From assembly GCF_026559675.1 (NCBI RefSeq), contig NZ_CP092891.1, positions 1,302,001 to 1,366,000 of the forward strand: a DNA stretch of 64,000 nt. The letters run 5' to 3'. The notes below the pieces were generated by a model. The model did no database searches. It was given only the letters and a program-made list of their open reading frames with translations, and had not been told where the DNA came from. Below are positions 34,944 to 43,792 of this stretch, in pieces; positions within the stretch are counted from its first letter, which is position 1; each line of letters opens with the position of its first letter. The position numbers and the translations under genes are program-made. This stretch comes from Microbacterium oxydans (GTDB lineage: Bacteria > Actinomycetota > Actinomycetes > Actinomycetales > Microbacteriaceae).

Positions 34944-36230
34944 ATGGGTGCATTGTCTGACGCGAAGAAGGCATACCGTCTGCTGAAGCGGGCGCTCGCG
35001 TCGCGCACCGCCGTGCAGCGCCTGCGCCGCCGTCTCGCCGAGCGCGAGCCGTTCCCGACCGACCACTTCAAGGTCGCGGTGTACTTCGCCGACGGTGCGG
35101 TCAACATGTACCAGATGCGTCAGTGGTACCGCCCGCTCAACGAGCTCGCCCGGCGCTGGCCGGTCGTCGTGCTCTCGCGACAGGCCACCGGCACCGAGAA
35201 ACTGCTCGACGAGGACTCGCCGCCCGTCGCGTTCGTGCCGAAGATCCGCGACCTCGAGCGGTTCATCGCGACGCAGGACATCCGCGTCGTGCTGTACGTC
35301 AACCAGAACACCCGGAACTTCCAGATGTTCCGGTACGGCCGCCGCTGGCACGTGTTCATCAACCACGGCGAGTCCGACAAGATGTACATGACCACGAACC
35401 AGTACAAGGCGTACGACTACGCCCTGGTCGCCGGTCAGGCCGCGAGAGACCGACTGTCGCGCACCCTGTGGGACTACGACGTGGACCGCCGCACCATCGA
35501 GATCGGACGTCCGCAGGCCGACCACTACTCGGGCACGCTGCCGTACACGCCGGACGGGCGCACCGTGGTGCTCTACGCCCCCACCTGGGAGGGTGACCGC
35601 CCCAGCGCGCACTACGGGTCGATCGCGACGCACGGCGAAGCCCTGGTCGGTCGGCTGCTGGCCACCGGCTCGCACCGGGTGATCTACCGTCCGCACCCGC
35701 GCAGCGGTGTGGTCGACGAGGCGTACGGCGCCGCTCACCGCCGCATCCTCGCGGCGATCAATGCGGCGAACGCCGCGGATGCGACCGCCCAGCACATCTA
35801 CGACGACGGGCCGGAGCTCGGCTGGCAGCTCACGGCCGCCGATGTCGCGATCGTCGACATCTCGGCCATGGTCTACGACCGGCTCGCCGCGGGGAAGCCG
35901 CTGATGATCACGCGGCCGACCGACGAGCAGGCCTCGGTCGACACGCAGGGCTACCTGGCGGACTGCGAGTGGCTCACGGTGGAGGGCGCGCGCGACATCG
36001 TCGCGGAGGTCGAGCGCGTGCGCGCCGATGAGGCCGCCATCGCCCGACTGCAGATGTGGGTGCAGCACTACTTCGGTGACACGACGCAGGGCGTGGCTAC
36101 CGAGAAGTTCCACGCGGCGATCGACGGTCTCATGCAGAAGTGGGAGCACTGGCAGGCGCACGAGGTCGGCGCCGTCCGCGAGGACGAGGACGACGACGAC
36201 GAAGAGGTCGCCGACGACGAGGACGCGTGA
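34944..36230 (+). CDS. CDP-glycerol glycerophosphotransferase-family protein, 3 (divergent)
   Basis: 428 residues. The Glyphos_transf fold is recognisable (LYAPTWEGDRPSAHYGS near 210, IYRPHPRSG, VDISAMVYDRLAAGKP near 310). The His motif is FINHGESDKMYM instead of WHGTPLKR, and DYSS is replaced by DISA. The catalytic His survives, but acceptor and donor recognition probably differ from the two genes upstream. The last ~20 residues are almost all Asp and Glu. The TGA stop is 2 nt before the biotin ligase ATG. Confidence 0.8.
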   Translation: MGALSDAKKAYRLLKRALASRTAVQRLRRRLAEREPFPTDHFKVAVYFADGAVNMYQMRQWYRPLNELARRWPVVVLSRQATGTEKLLDEDSPPVAFVPKIRDLERFIATQDIRVVLYVNQNTRNFQMFRYGRRWHVFINHGESDKMYMTTNQYKAYDYALVAGQAARDRLSRTLWDYDVDRRTIEIGRPQADHYSGTLPYTPDGRTVVLYAPTWEGDRPSAHYGSIATHGEALVGRLLATGSHRVIYRPHPRSGVVDEAYGAAHRRILAAINAANAADATAQHIYDDGPELGWQLTAADVAIVDISAMVYDRLAAGKPLMITRPTDEQASVDTQGYLADCEWLTVEGARDIVAEVERVRADEAAIARLQMWVQHYFGDTTQGVATEKFHAAIDGLMQKWEHWQAHEVGAVREDEDDDDEEVADDEDA

Positions 36231-36232
36231 GC

Positions 36233-37003
36233 ATGGACTTCCCGCTCGCGAACGGCATCGCTCCCCGGGTGGAGACCGTCGTCAGCACCGGCTCGACGAA
36301 CGCCGATCTTCGGGAGCACGCGGCTGACGGCGAGGGATGGCCGCACCTGTCGACCCTGATCACGCGCGATCAGACCGCCGGGCGAGGTCGGCTCGATCGC
36401 ACGTGGATCGCTCCCGCCGGCACCGCTCTGGCCGTCTCCGTCCTGCTGCGGTCGCTGCCGACCGACCCCGCGGCGCGCGGCTGGATCCCGCTCGCGGCGG
36501 GCGTGGCGATGGCCGAGGCTGTCGCCACGCAACTCCCCGCGCACGACGTCTCGGTCAAATGGCCCAACGACGTGCTGGTGGACGGGCGCAAGATCTGCGG
36601 CATCCTCGCCGAGGCGACGGCTGAGGCGGTCGTGGTCGGTGCGGGCGTCAACACGGCCATGACGGCCCAGCAGCTTCCCGTCCCGACGGCGACCTCGTTC
36701 GCCGCGCTCGGCGTGCGCGTCGACGAGGACAGGCTGGTCGCCGCCTACCTGGACGCGCTCGGCACCCACCTGGCGGCGCTCGTCGCGACCGGTGACGCCA
36801 CCGCGAGCGGCCTGCACGACGCCGTGACGGCACGCTGCTCGACCCTCGGACAGCAGGTCCGGGTGTCGCTGCCGGCCGGGCGGACCCTCGAGGGGACCGC
36901 CGCCGGGCTCGATGCGGAGGGGCGCCTGCTGGTGAGCGTCGCCGGCGTCGAACACGCGATCTCCGCCGGCGACGTGGTGCACGTGCGCCCCGCCGGAAGC
37001 TGA
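36233..37003 (+). CDS. birA: Biotin--[biotin carboxyl-carrier protein] ligase, monofunctional
   Basis: 256 residues. The class II biotin ligase core shows GSTNADLRE (near 22), DQTAGRGRLDRTW (biotinyl-AMP loop, near 48) and VKWPNDVLVDGRKICGILAE (near 105). The small C-terminal SH3-like domain follows. There is no N-terminal helix-turn-helix, so it activates and attaches biotin to acyl-CoA carboxylases without acting as a repressor. ATG 36233 has GAGGA 9 nt upstream; a GTG at 36227 overlapping the previous stop is an alternative. Confidence 0.9.
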   Translation: MDFPLANGIAPRVETVVSTGSTNADLREHAADGEGWPHLSTLITRDQTAGRGRLDRTWIAPAGTALAVSVLLRSLPTDPAARGWIPLAAGVAMAEAVATQLPAHDVSVKWPNDVLVDGRKICGILAEATAEAVVVGAGVNTAMTAQQLPVPTATSFAALGVRVDEDRLVAAYLDALGTHLAALVATGDATASGLHDAVTARCSTLGQQVRVSLPAGRTLEGTAAGLDAEGRLLVSVAGVEHAISAGDVVHVRPAGS

Positions 37004-37034
37004 CACGCCGTCGCACGGCCGGCTTTGTCGCAGA

Positions 37035-37069
37035 TCACAGGCACAATGGTGGGGTGACCCAGCCTGTGA
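37035..37069 (+). promoter_or_regulatory. Inverted repeat flanking the PH-domain gene's -10 and start
   Basis: TCACAGGC (37035-37042) and GCCTGTGA (37062-37069) are perfect 8-bp complements around a 19-nt centre. That centre contains most of CACAAT (37042-37047, -10) and the GTG start at 37054. It could be a protein operator or a hairpin; no regulator is identified. Confidence 0.35.
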
Positions 37070-37608
37070 CGCTCGGCGGACGGCCCCTGATGCCGCCGCC
37101 CGGTACGCCCTCGGAGGAGTTGCTGATCGCGCGCTTCCGGAGTCATGCGCGACGGCTGTTCTGGTCCGCGCTCGTGCTCATCGCGGCCTTCGGGGCGACG
37201 GCCTACTTCTACGGCAACCTGCCGGCCGGGTTCGAGAACTGGATGCTCTTCGCCGCCGCCGGGGGGCTCGTGCTGCTCGCGGTCGTGATCCCGTTCGTGG
37301 TCTGGTACTCCCGGAGCACCACCGTGACGACAAGGCGCGTCATCGCCCGAGAGGGTGTGGGCGCGCATCGGCGTCGGGAGATGTCGCATGCCCGGGGCTA
37401 CACGATCGCGGTTCGCCGCGGCCCTCTGCAGCGGCTCTGGGGCACGGGCACCATCACGCTGTCCAACGGCGTGGATGCGCCTCTCCGACTCGCGAACGTG
37501 CCGAACGTGACCCTCGTCCACGAGACTCTCGCCGACCAGATCGAGGTCGGTCAGATCCTGGCGCATCGCGATGCCCAGTCCGGTGGGGACGATCCCGCCT
37601 CGATGTGA
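37054..37608 (+). CDS. Bacterial PH (bPH2)-domain membrane protein
   Basis: 184 residues. Two hydrophobic helices (about 30-50 and 57-80) precede a YdbT/bPH2-like domain with YSRSTTVTTRRVIAREG and GTGTITLSNG. Many actinobacteria have this gene between birA and purK. Function is unknown; such domains act as small membrane-associated beta-barrels. The GTG start follows CACAAT by 6 nt (leaderless type). Confidence 0.82.
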   Translation: MTQPVTLGGRPLMPPPGTPSEELLIARFRSHARRLFWSALVLIAAFGATAYFYGNLPAGFENWMLFAAAGGLVLLAVVIPFVVWYSRSTTVTTRRVIAREGVGAHRRREMSHARGYTIAVRRGPLQRLWGTGTITLSNGVDAPLRLANVPNVTLVHETLADQIEVGQILAHRDAQSGGDDPASM

Positions 37609-37717
37609 ACCCCCTCCGTGCTCGTCGGCCGCGTCGGTCGGTCGGCCGGATGCCGGAGCATGTCGATTCCGCCCGCGCCGGTGCGGGAGAATGGGGGCAG
37701 ACGAATGGAGGCGGCAT

Positions 37718-38842
37718 ATGGCGCTGCGTGTTGGCGTGATCGGCGGAGGACAGCTGGCCCGGATGATGATCGCTCCGGCGGTCGAGCTCGGCCTCGATCT
37801 GCGAGTGCTCGCCGAGGATGAGGGGATGTCCGCCGGACTCGCGGCCACCGCGGTCGGCGACTACCGCGACCTCGAGGCCGTGCGCGCCTTCGTCGCCGAC
37901 GTGGACGTCGTCACATTCGACCACGAGCACGTGCCGCAGGAGGTGCTGCGTGCGCTCGTCGCCGACGGCGTGGTCGTGCACCCGGGACCGGATGCCCTCC
38001 AGTACGCACAGGACAAGCTCGTGATGCGCGCGCGTCTCGCCGAACTCGGCGTGCCGCAGCCGGACTGGGCAGCCGTGCGCAGCGTCGCCGAGCTGCAGGC
38101 CTTCCTCGACGCGCATGCCGGTGCCGGCGTGGTGAAGACGCCGCGAGGCGGCTACGACGGCAAGGGCGTGCGGGTCGTGCGGGCGGCGGAGGATGCCCAG
38201 GACTGGCTCGACGCGCTCGACGGCGGCGACGCGCTCCTGGTCGAGGAGCTCGTCCCGTTCGTGCGCGAGCTCGCCCAGCAGGTGGCCCGTCGTCCGAGTG
38301 GTGACATCGTCGCGTATCCGGTGGTCGAGACGGTGCAGCGCGACGGGGTGTGCGCGGAGGTCATCGCGCCGGCCCCGGCCGCAGCCGAGCGTCTCGTGGA
38401 GGTCGCGGAGGGGATCGGTCGTGCCATCGCCGAGGGTCTCGGCGTGACCGGGATGCTCGCCGTCGAGCTGTTCGAGACCGACGACGAGCGCATCCTCGTG
38501 AACGAGCTCGCGATGCGGCCGCACAACAGCGGGCACTGGAGCCAGGACGGCGCCGTGACCGGCCAGTTCGAGCAGCACCTGCGCGCGGTCGCCGACCTTC
38601 CCCTGGGCAGCACCGCGCCGCGCGCGGCCTGGTCCGTGATGGTGAACATCCTCGGCGGACCGGCCGACGGCACGCTCGAGGAGCGTTTCGGCGCCGCGAT
38701 GGCGGAACACCCGCAGGCGAAGATCCACACCTACGGAAAGGCACCGCGACCCGGTCGCAAGGTGGGGCACGTCAACGTCGCGGACGACGACCTCGACGAC
38801 GCCGTGTACGTCGCGCGAGCCACCGCCGCGCATTTCCTCTGA
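37718..38842 (+). CDS. purK: 5-(carboxyamino)imidazole ribonucleotide synthase
   Basis: 374-residue ATP-grasp enzyme of purine synthesis, converting AIR, ATP and bicarbonate to N5-CAIR. It begins with the PurK signature VGVIGGGQLARMM, has TPRGGYDGKGV (ATP-grasp loop), LLVEELVPF and ELAMRPHNSGHWSQDG near 265. ATG 37718 has GGAGG 6-8 nt upstream. The frame is open 49 codons earlier, but that part is not PurK-like. Its product is used by PurE, encoded next. Confidence 0.95.
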   Translation: MALRVGVIGGGQLARMMIAPAVELGLDLRVLAEDEGMSAGLAATAVGDYRDLEAVRAFVADVDVVTFDHEHVPQEVLRALVADGVVVHPGPDALQYAQDKLVMRARLAELGVPQPDWAAVRSVAELQAFLDAHAGAGVVKTPRGGYDGKGVRVVRAAEDAQDWLDALDGGDALLVEELVPFVRELAQQVARRPSGDIVAYPVVETVQRDGVCAEVIAPAPAAAERLVEVAEGIGRAIAEGLGVTGMLAVELFETDDERILVNELAMRPHNSGHWSQDGAVTGQFEQHLRAVADLPLGSTAPRAAWSVMVNILGGPADGTLEERFGAAMAEHPQAKIHTYGKAPRPGRKVGHVNVADDDLDDAVYVARATAAHFL

Positions 38843-38927
38843 TCCGGCGCCCCGTGACCCGGCTCGGTGAGACGACACATGCGCGTCAAGAGGCGTGCCG
38901 TTCGGGGGTTCTCCCAGCGGTAGACCG

Positions 38928-38933
38928 TACCCT
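38928..38933 (+). promoter_or_regulatory. -10 box, leaderless start of purE
   Basis: TACCCT, 6 nt before the GTG at 38940. Confidence 0.5.
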
Positions 38934-38939
38934 GATCTG

Positions 38940-39455
38940 GTGACCGAGCCACTGCACTCCTCCGCCGTTCCTCTGGTCGGCGTCGTCATGGGATCCGACT
39001 CCGACTGGCGGGTCATGAGCGACGCGTCTCAGGCGCTCACGGACTTCGGCATCCCGCACGAGGTGGAGGTCGTCTCGGCGCACCGCACACCCGACAAGCT
39101 CATGTCCTACGCGCGTGAGGCGCGGGCCCGCGGAATCCGCGTCATCATCGCCGGCGCCGGGGGAGCGGCCCACCTTCCGGGCATGCTCGCCTCGATGACG
39201 CCGCTCCCGGTGGTGGGCGTCCCGGTGCCCCTCGCGTATCTCGACGGCATGGACTCCCTGCTCTCGATCGTGCAGATGCCCGCCGGCATCCCGGTCGCGA
39301 CCGTCTCCATCGGGGGAGCGCGCAATGCGGGCCTCCTCGCCGCGCGCATCCTCGGAACCGCGGACGACGACCTCGCCGACCGCGTCGAAGCGTATGCGCG
39401 CGATCTCGAGGCTCAGGTCGAGGCGAAGAACGAACGGCTGAAGGCGTCACTGTGA
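38940..39455 (+). CDS. purE: N5-carboxyaminoimidazole ribonucleotide mutase
   Basis: 171 residues, class I Pur[15 protein letters not shown] near residue 12, [11 protein letters not shown] (catalytic His) near 45, [13 protein letters not shown] and [14 protein letters not shown] are canonical. It rearranges N5-CAIR to CAIR. It lies 97 nt after purK and overlaps the LCP gene start (GTGA), so part of the purine pathway is translationally coupled to a cell-wall ligase. Confidence 0.95.
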   Translation: MTEPLHSSAVPLVGVVMGSDSDWRVMSDASQALTDFGIPHEVEVVSAHRTPDKLMSYAREARARGIRVIIAGAGGAAHLPGMLASMTPLPVVGVPVPLAYLDGMDSLLSIVQMPAGIPVATVSIGGARNAGLLAARILGTADDDLADRVEAYARDLEAQVEAKNERLKASL

Positions 39456-40906
39456 CCCTTGCGCCTCCGCGCGCAACACAGCGCCCGCTCATCGAGTCCC
39501 GGCCGCTGCGGCACCCGGACTCCTCCGACGCGGGGACGATGGTCAAGCGTGGGTGGTGGCTCGTCGCCCTGAACGTCCTCCTCCCCGGATCGGCGCAGGT
39601 GCTCGCGGGCAACCGTCGGCTCGGGCGGTTCGGACTCGGCGCGACGCTGTTCGCGTGGTTCCTCGTGATCGTGGCCGCAGGACTCGCCCTCTTCGCGCGA
39701 CCGGTCCTGCTGTGGATCACGATCGGCGGGGGCTTCTTCTCCGCCGCGGTCCTCACGATCGTCCAGGTGCTGCTCTTCGGCTACGTGGTGCTCTGGATCG
39801 TGCTGACCTTCGATGCCCTGCGGCTCGTGCGGCTGGTGAAGGTTCCCGGACTGTCGCGCCTCGCCATCCCCGTGGTGGCACTCGTGCTGCTGGGCCTCGT
39901 CGGCGGCGGGACCGCCTATGCGGCGACCGCCGTGGGGTCGGTGCGGAGCACCCTCGGTGCGATCTTCGGGCAGAGCGGCCCGAGTGTGGAGCCGAGCGAC
40001 GGCTACTACAACATCCTGCTCCTCGGCGCGGACAGCGGTGACGGTCGTGACTCGATGCGATTCGACAGCATCTCCGTCGTGTCGGTGAACGCCGACACCG
40101 GAGCGGTCACGATCACCGGCATCCCGCGCGAACTCCCGAACGCACCGTTCAGCGACGGCAGCCCGATGCAGGAGCTGTACCCGAACGGCTTCGAAGGTCA
40201 CGCCTCGTCCACCTGCGGGTGGAACGGCTGGATGAACCACGTGCGCAACGCCGCGGAGGTCTGTCGGGAGGACGGGGGGACGGGGCTCTACCCCGATGCC
40301 GTCGCCCATGGGTCCGATCCCGGTATCGAGGCGACGAAGGACGCCGCCGAGGGGGTCCTCGGGATCGAGATCCCCTACTACGTCTTCGTCGACATGCACG
40401 GCTTCGCCGAGCTCGTCGACGCTCTGGGCGGCGTCGAGATCGACGCCACGGAGCGCCTGCCCAAGGGTGGCCCGCCGGAGGGGTGGACCGGCACCGATGT
40501 GAACGAGTGGGCGATCGGCTGGATCGAGCCCGGCAAGCAGCACATGGACGGCGACACCGCCCAGTGGTACGCCCGGTCGCGGTACACGACCAGCGACTGG
40601 GATCGGATGAAGCGGCAGCGACAGCTGCAGGAGGCGATCCTCGCCCAGTTCACGCCGCAGACCGTGCTGACGCGGTTCAACGAGGTGGCGGCGGCCGGGA
40701 CGGCGCTGATCAGCACGGACCTGCCCTCCGACAAGCTGCCGGAGTTCTTCGATCTGATGCTCAAGGCCAAGGAGCAGAAGGTCACGACGATCGAGCTCAC
40801 CCCGGACTCCGGAGTGGACGAGCACCAGCCGGACTACGGATTCATCCACGACATGATCCAGCAGGCGCTGCACCCGCCGACGGAGACATCCACTCCCGCA
40901 CCGTGA
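39452..40906 (+). CDS. LytR-CpsA-Psr (LCP) family glycopolymer ligase
   Basis: 484 residues. About 50 cytoplasmic residues precede three or four membrane helices (55-165), an unusually large membrane part for an LCP protein. The extracellular LCP domain has [20 protein letters not shown] near 190, TITGIPREL (substrate-pyrophosphate Arg), and [19 protein letters not shown] near 370, all with the conserved Arg and Asp residues. LCP enzymes transfer lipid-linked wall polymers to peptidoglycan. It is a good candidate for attaching the polymers made by the flanking TagB/F and legionaminic clusters. Confidence 0.9.
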   Translation: MTLAPPRATQRPLIESRPLRHPDSSDAGTMVKRGWWLVALNVLLPGSAQVLAGNRRLGRFGLGATLFAWFLVIVAAGLALFARPVLLWITIGGGFFSAAVLTIVQVLLFGYVVLWIVLTFDALRLVRLVKVPGLSRLAIPVVALVLLGLVGGGTAYAATAVGSVRSTLGAIFGQSGPSVEPSDGYYNILLLGADSGDGRDSMRFDSISVVSVNADTGAVTITGIPRELPNAPFSDGSPMQELYPNGFEGHASSTCGWNGWMNHVRNAAEVCREDGGTGLYPDAVAHGSDPGIEATKDAAEGVLGIEIPYYVFVDMHGFAELVDALGGVEIDATERLPKGGPPEGWTGTDVNEWAIGWIEPGKQHMDGDTAQWYARSRYTTSDWDRMKRQRQLQEAILAQFTPQTVLTRFNEVAAAGTALISTDLPSDKLPEFFDLMLKAKEQKVTTIELTPDSGVDEHQPDYGFIHDMIQQALHPPTETSTPAP

Positions 40907-40992
40907 CCGCGTGAGCGCCGGGTCTGCCGACCGCCCTCGGGGCGGGTGCATCCGAGATCTCACCGCGCACGTACCGCCGCACGCAGGTACCG

Positions 40993-41040
40993 CCGTACGC
41001 ACGACAAGCCGTACGCTCGACAAGCCGTACGCACGACAAA
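40993..41040. repeat. 16-bp tandem repeat, three copies
   Basis: Three consecutive units CCGTACGCACGACAAG (40993-41008, 41009-41024, 41025-41040) with one or two substitutions. They immediately precede the hairpin at 41039-41082. A looser GTACCGCCG repeat lies just before them. Confidence 0.75.
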
Positions 41041-41082
41041 GCCCACGGCTGTCACCTGCGAGGGAGGGACAGCCGTGGGCTT
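41039..41082. terminator. Terminator hairpin between convergent LCP and surface-protein genes
   Basis: AAGCCCACGGCTGTC pairs perfectly with GACAGCCGTGGGCTT (15 bp), loop 14 nt. It can end both convergent transcripts. Confidence 0.75.
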
Positions 41083-41098
41083 CCGGTGTTGTCACCGG
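41083..41098. other. Small hairpin in a three-hairpin array
   Basis: CCGGTG-TTGT-CACCGG, a perfect 6-bp stem, directly abutting the 41039-41082 stem. Confidence 0.5.
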
Positions 41099-41106
41099 AT
41101 GCACCA

Positions 41107-41143
41107 GACGACGGTGATCGGAGGGGGAGGGATCACCGTCGTC
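41107..41143 (-). terminator. Terminator hairpin after the LAxTG surface-protein gene
   Basis: GACGACGGTGATC pairs perfectly with GATCACCGTCGTC (13 bp), loop 11 nt. It lies 33 nt beyond the minus-strand stop codon at 41176. Confidence 0.75.
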
Positions 41144-41175
41144 CAGTCGACCACCGCGCGAGGCGGCAGCCGAAC

Positions 41176-41763
41176 CTAGGCGCGCTTGCGGCGAGAGGCT
41201 CCGACCGCGACCAGTGCGCCACCGGCGACGAGTGCCGCGGCACCGCCACCGAGGATCCACGGCGAGACGCTTCCACCGGTGAGCGCGAGCTCGAATCCGT
41301 CGCCCGTGAGCGGCAGCTCGGCACCTGCGGGTGCGACAGCAGGGTCGTGGTCGCAGGTCGAGGCGGCGTCATGGCCGTGCGACACGGCGATCGTGGCGGT
41401 GTACGAGCGCGAGCCACCGAAGGCGATGGCGTAGGAGCCCTCTCCGTCGGACGGCGGGCGGAAGGTGAGCGTCAGGCTGCCGTCCGTGGCGGCGGTGTTG
41501 CCCGACACAGCGGCGTTCCCGGCGTTGAGGCCGGAGACCGAGACGTTCACGTTCTCGGACGGGAGGAAGTACCCCGGTCCGAACACGATCGTCGAGACCT
41601 CGCAGATGTCGATGATCGGATCTCCGACCTTGACGCCAGGAGGCGACGGGTAGGAGCCGGACGACGACGGAGCCGGTGCAGACGGCGCGGCGGTGGCGAC
41701 GGCAGGCGCAGCAAGAACGAGCGCGCCGGCGGCAAGGCTGATGGCAGCCAGTTTCTTCAGCAT
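41176..41763 (-). CDS. Secreted surface protein with LAxTG-type sorting signal
   Basis: 195 residues. A Sec signal peptide (MLKKLAAISLAAGALVLAAP, cleavage after ATAAPSA region) is followed by a Pro/Ser linker. A ~100-residue beta-rich domain comes next, with two Cys and an SVSGLNAGNAAVSG-like stretch. The C-terminus has LPLTG and then LALTGG, a hydrophobic helix and the basic tail GASRRKRA. LALTG matches the LAxTG motif that class E sortases of high-GC Gram-positives use; the earlier LPLTG lies too far from the helix. The ATG has GGGGAG 5 nt upstream. No sortase gene is in the window. Confidence 0.82.
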   Translation of the reverse strand: MLKKLAAISLAAGALVLAAPAVATAAPSAPAPSSSGSYPSPPGVKVGDPIIDICEVSTIVFGPGYFLPSENVNVSVSGLNAGNAAVSGNTAATDGSLTLTFRPPSDGEGSYAIAFGGSRSYTATIAVSHGHDAASTCDHDPAVAPAGAELPLTGDGFELALTGGSVSPWILGGGAAALVAGGALVAVGASRRKRA

Positions 41764-41906
41764 GATTTCTCCCCAGAATTTCACGCGGAATTGCCTTCGA
41801 ACACACCCCTGCGTTCGACTGCGTGGTGTCTTCCTGCCCCCACGGCAGAATTGCAGACACCAGATATTCCCCAGTGAGTCGACAGTACCCTATCGGGCGG
41901 GGAAAG
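41764..41906. other. Gap between the surface-protein start and the DUF4012 gene end
   Basis: 143 nt, less GC-rich than its surroundings. On the minus strand possible -10 boxes for the surface-protein gene are TAGGGT (41889-41894) and CAATTC (near 41850). I see no hairpin after the DUF4012 stop codon. Confidence 0.35.
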
Positions 41907-43682
41907 TCACGACGCGCACTGAAGTGTGTCGCGCGCGATCTTCGGACCCTCGATGAGCGGCGTGTGCAGCACCTCGGTGAGGCGCTCTCCCGCTCCGGAG
42001 CCGGCGAACTCGAGCGTGATCGTGGTCGACTCGCCGGGGGCGAGGGACACCTCGTGCTGCACCACGGAACGGTCGCCGAGCATCGCTGTCTGCACGCCTT
42101 CTTCGGCGCCGTCACGGTCGATGTGAGAGGGTGTCGCGCCCTCCGGGCCGTAGATGGCGATCAGTGTCCGCACCGTCCCGGCCGGCACCCCGTACACGCC
42201 GTCGCCCGTGACGTAGCCCGGCAGCGAGGTGGCCGCATCGGCGGGCGCCGTGTTCTTCCAGGTCACCCGCACCTGAGTGGTCGGGGAGCCCTGGCACGTC
42301 CCGACGGCGGTCGTGATCGACGCGCGGGTGTAGTAGTCCATCTTGCCGCCGGTGCCGTCGTTGATCAGGACGCCCACGTACGTCGCGTCGGCGCTGTCCC
42401 GGGGGATCGTGCCGCCCAGGGCGGAGGACGCGAGCAGCGCCTCCTCGTCCTCGTGGGCGCTCCAGATGCGGATCCGCCCCTCGCCCGCGGCGTCGGCCAT
42501 CGCGCCGATCAGGGCCTTCGGGTCTCCGCCGGTCAGGGCGGAGCTGAACAGGGCCGCCGCAGCCTTCGCGAAGATCTGGTCCTGTACCGCCGGGTCGGGG
42601 ACCGCGGCGTAGATCTCGGAGAGAAGGATGTCGGTCACGGTGTCGGAGGTGGCGGTGAACGGGCCGAACGAGAGGTCGCCCGTCACCTTCATGAGGTGCC
42701 TCGCGACGACGGCGTCCACCGCGATGACGCCGTCGACGGTCCCGCCGAACCGGCCCTCCCAGCGCGCCGCGACGGTCTCGCCGGCCTCGGCGAAGTCCGG
42801 GATGCTGGTGATGTTCTGGAGGTAGCGTCCCGGACGATCCTCGAACAGGGCGATCGTCGAATCGCTGAGCGGCAGAGCCTTGTCGAGCGGCGGGAAGTCG
42901 CGCGTCGAGGCCTGCTTCTGCAGGGTGATCCGCCCGTTCTCGGCGTGGAGGAGGGCGATCGAGCCGATGATGCCGCCGGAGGAGCGCAGCTCCGCGTTGT
43001 TCTGCATCGCGAGGACGTAGTTGCGCGGTCCTTCGCCGCCGAGCATGGTCGGAAGCAGCACGGCCGCCCCGTGGAGCGAACCGACCGCGGTCGCCGCCTG
43101 GGTCACCGCCGATCGCATCTCGCCGATCGCGTCGGCGAGAGGGGGAAGGGTGGCATCGGCGTCGATGCGCCGGGCCTGTCGCTGTGCGGCGTCGAGGGCG
43201 GTGCTCGCGGTGCCGAGCGGCTTCTCGATGGCGGCGAACGGCTCGAGGTCGACGGCGCCGTTGCTGAACCCGAGACCGGCCAGATCCAGTCCGCCCGCCA
43301 CATCGAGGAGGGGAGTGAGGGCGTCCTGCGAGACGTCGTCGGCGATCGCGGCGATCTCGCTCACGGCCCGGAAGTTCGGCCCCAGCCACGGGACCGCACC
43401 GAACGCGGCCCAGACGGGGTCAGAGGTGAGGTCTTCCGCGGAGGCTGCGTTGCGAGCGATGCTCTCGGCGATCGGCTTGGCGCCTTCGAGGTCGCCGGCC
43501 GCGATCGACGACTTGAGCTGCGACGCCCCCTTGGCCACGTGCTGGAGATTCGTGACAGCACCGATGCCGCGGACCGTCACCCAGCCGATCGCGATGATGA
43601 GAAGCGACAGCAGGATGCCGATGGTCCACCCGATCCATCGGCGCCGGACGGGAAGTCGACCATCGCTCACCCGAGCATTCAA
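41907..43682 (-). CDS. DUF4012 domain membrane protein
   Basis: 591 residues: one N-terminal transmembrane helix (about 16-38) and a long extracellular part. The conserved DUF4012 core is around GEGPRNYVLAMQNNAELRSS near 225-245, with Gly-rich GGIIGSIALL after it. DUF4012 proteins are frequent in actinobacterial and other Gram-positive polysaccharide clusters; function is unknown, and a distant relation to LCP proteins (RNYVLAMQNNAE resembles ILLLG) has been suggested by context only. The start is TTG 43682, or GTG 43670 four codons later. Two Cys flank a C-terminal beta-sandwich-like end. Confidence 0.8.
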   Translation of the reverse strand: MNARVSDGRLPVRRRWIGWTIGILLSLLIIAIGWVTVRGIGAVTNLQHVAKGASQLKSSIAAGDLEGAKPIAESIARNAASAEDLTSDPVWAAFGAVPWLGPNFRAVSEIAAIADDVSQDALTPLLDVAGGLDLAGLGFSNGAVDLEPFAAIEKPLGTASTALDAAQRQARRIDADATLPPLADAIGEMRSAVTQAATAVGSLHGAAVLLPTMLGGEGPRNYVLAMQNNAELRSSGGIIGSIALLHAENGRITLQKQASTRDFPPLDKALPLSDSTIALFEDRPGRYLQNITSIPDFAEAGETVAARWEGRFGGTVDGVIAVDAVVARHLMKVTGDLSFGPFTATSDTVTDILLSEIYAAVPDPAVQDQIFAKAAAALFSSALTGGDPKALIGAMADAAGEGRIRIWSAHEDEEALLASSALGGTIPRDSADATYVGVLINDGTGGKMDYYTRASITTAVGTCQGSPTTQVRVTWKNTAPADAATSLPGYVTGDGVYGVPAGTVRTLIAIYGPEGATPSHIDRDGAEEGVQTAMLGDRSVVQHEVSLAPGESTTITLEFAGSGAGERLTEVLHTPLIEGPKIARDTLQCAS

Positions 43683-43780
43683 GCATGAACCCCTGCGCCG
43701 GTGGTGGGGGAAATCTGTGGGAACGCTGACATTCGTGCGGCGCGTGCGGCGCGCTCCGCGGCGGAGTGAGGCGGCGAGGA

Positions 43781-43786
43781 TAGCCT
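43781..43786 (+). promoter_or_regulatory. -10 box, leaderless start of the GT-B glycosyltransferase gene
   Basis: TAGCCT, 6 nt before the ATG at 43793. Confidence 0.55.
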
Positions 43787-43792
43787 GAGCGC

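Noticed and set aside
38861..38950. Inverted repeat GGCTCGGT/ACCGAGCC around the purE start
   Set aside because: The 8-bp arms are 74 nt apart with no intervening structure; this is likely chance in GC-rich sequence.
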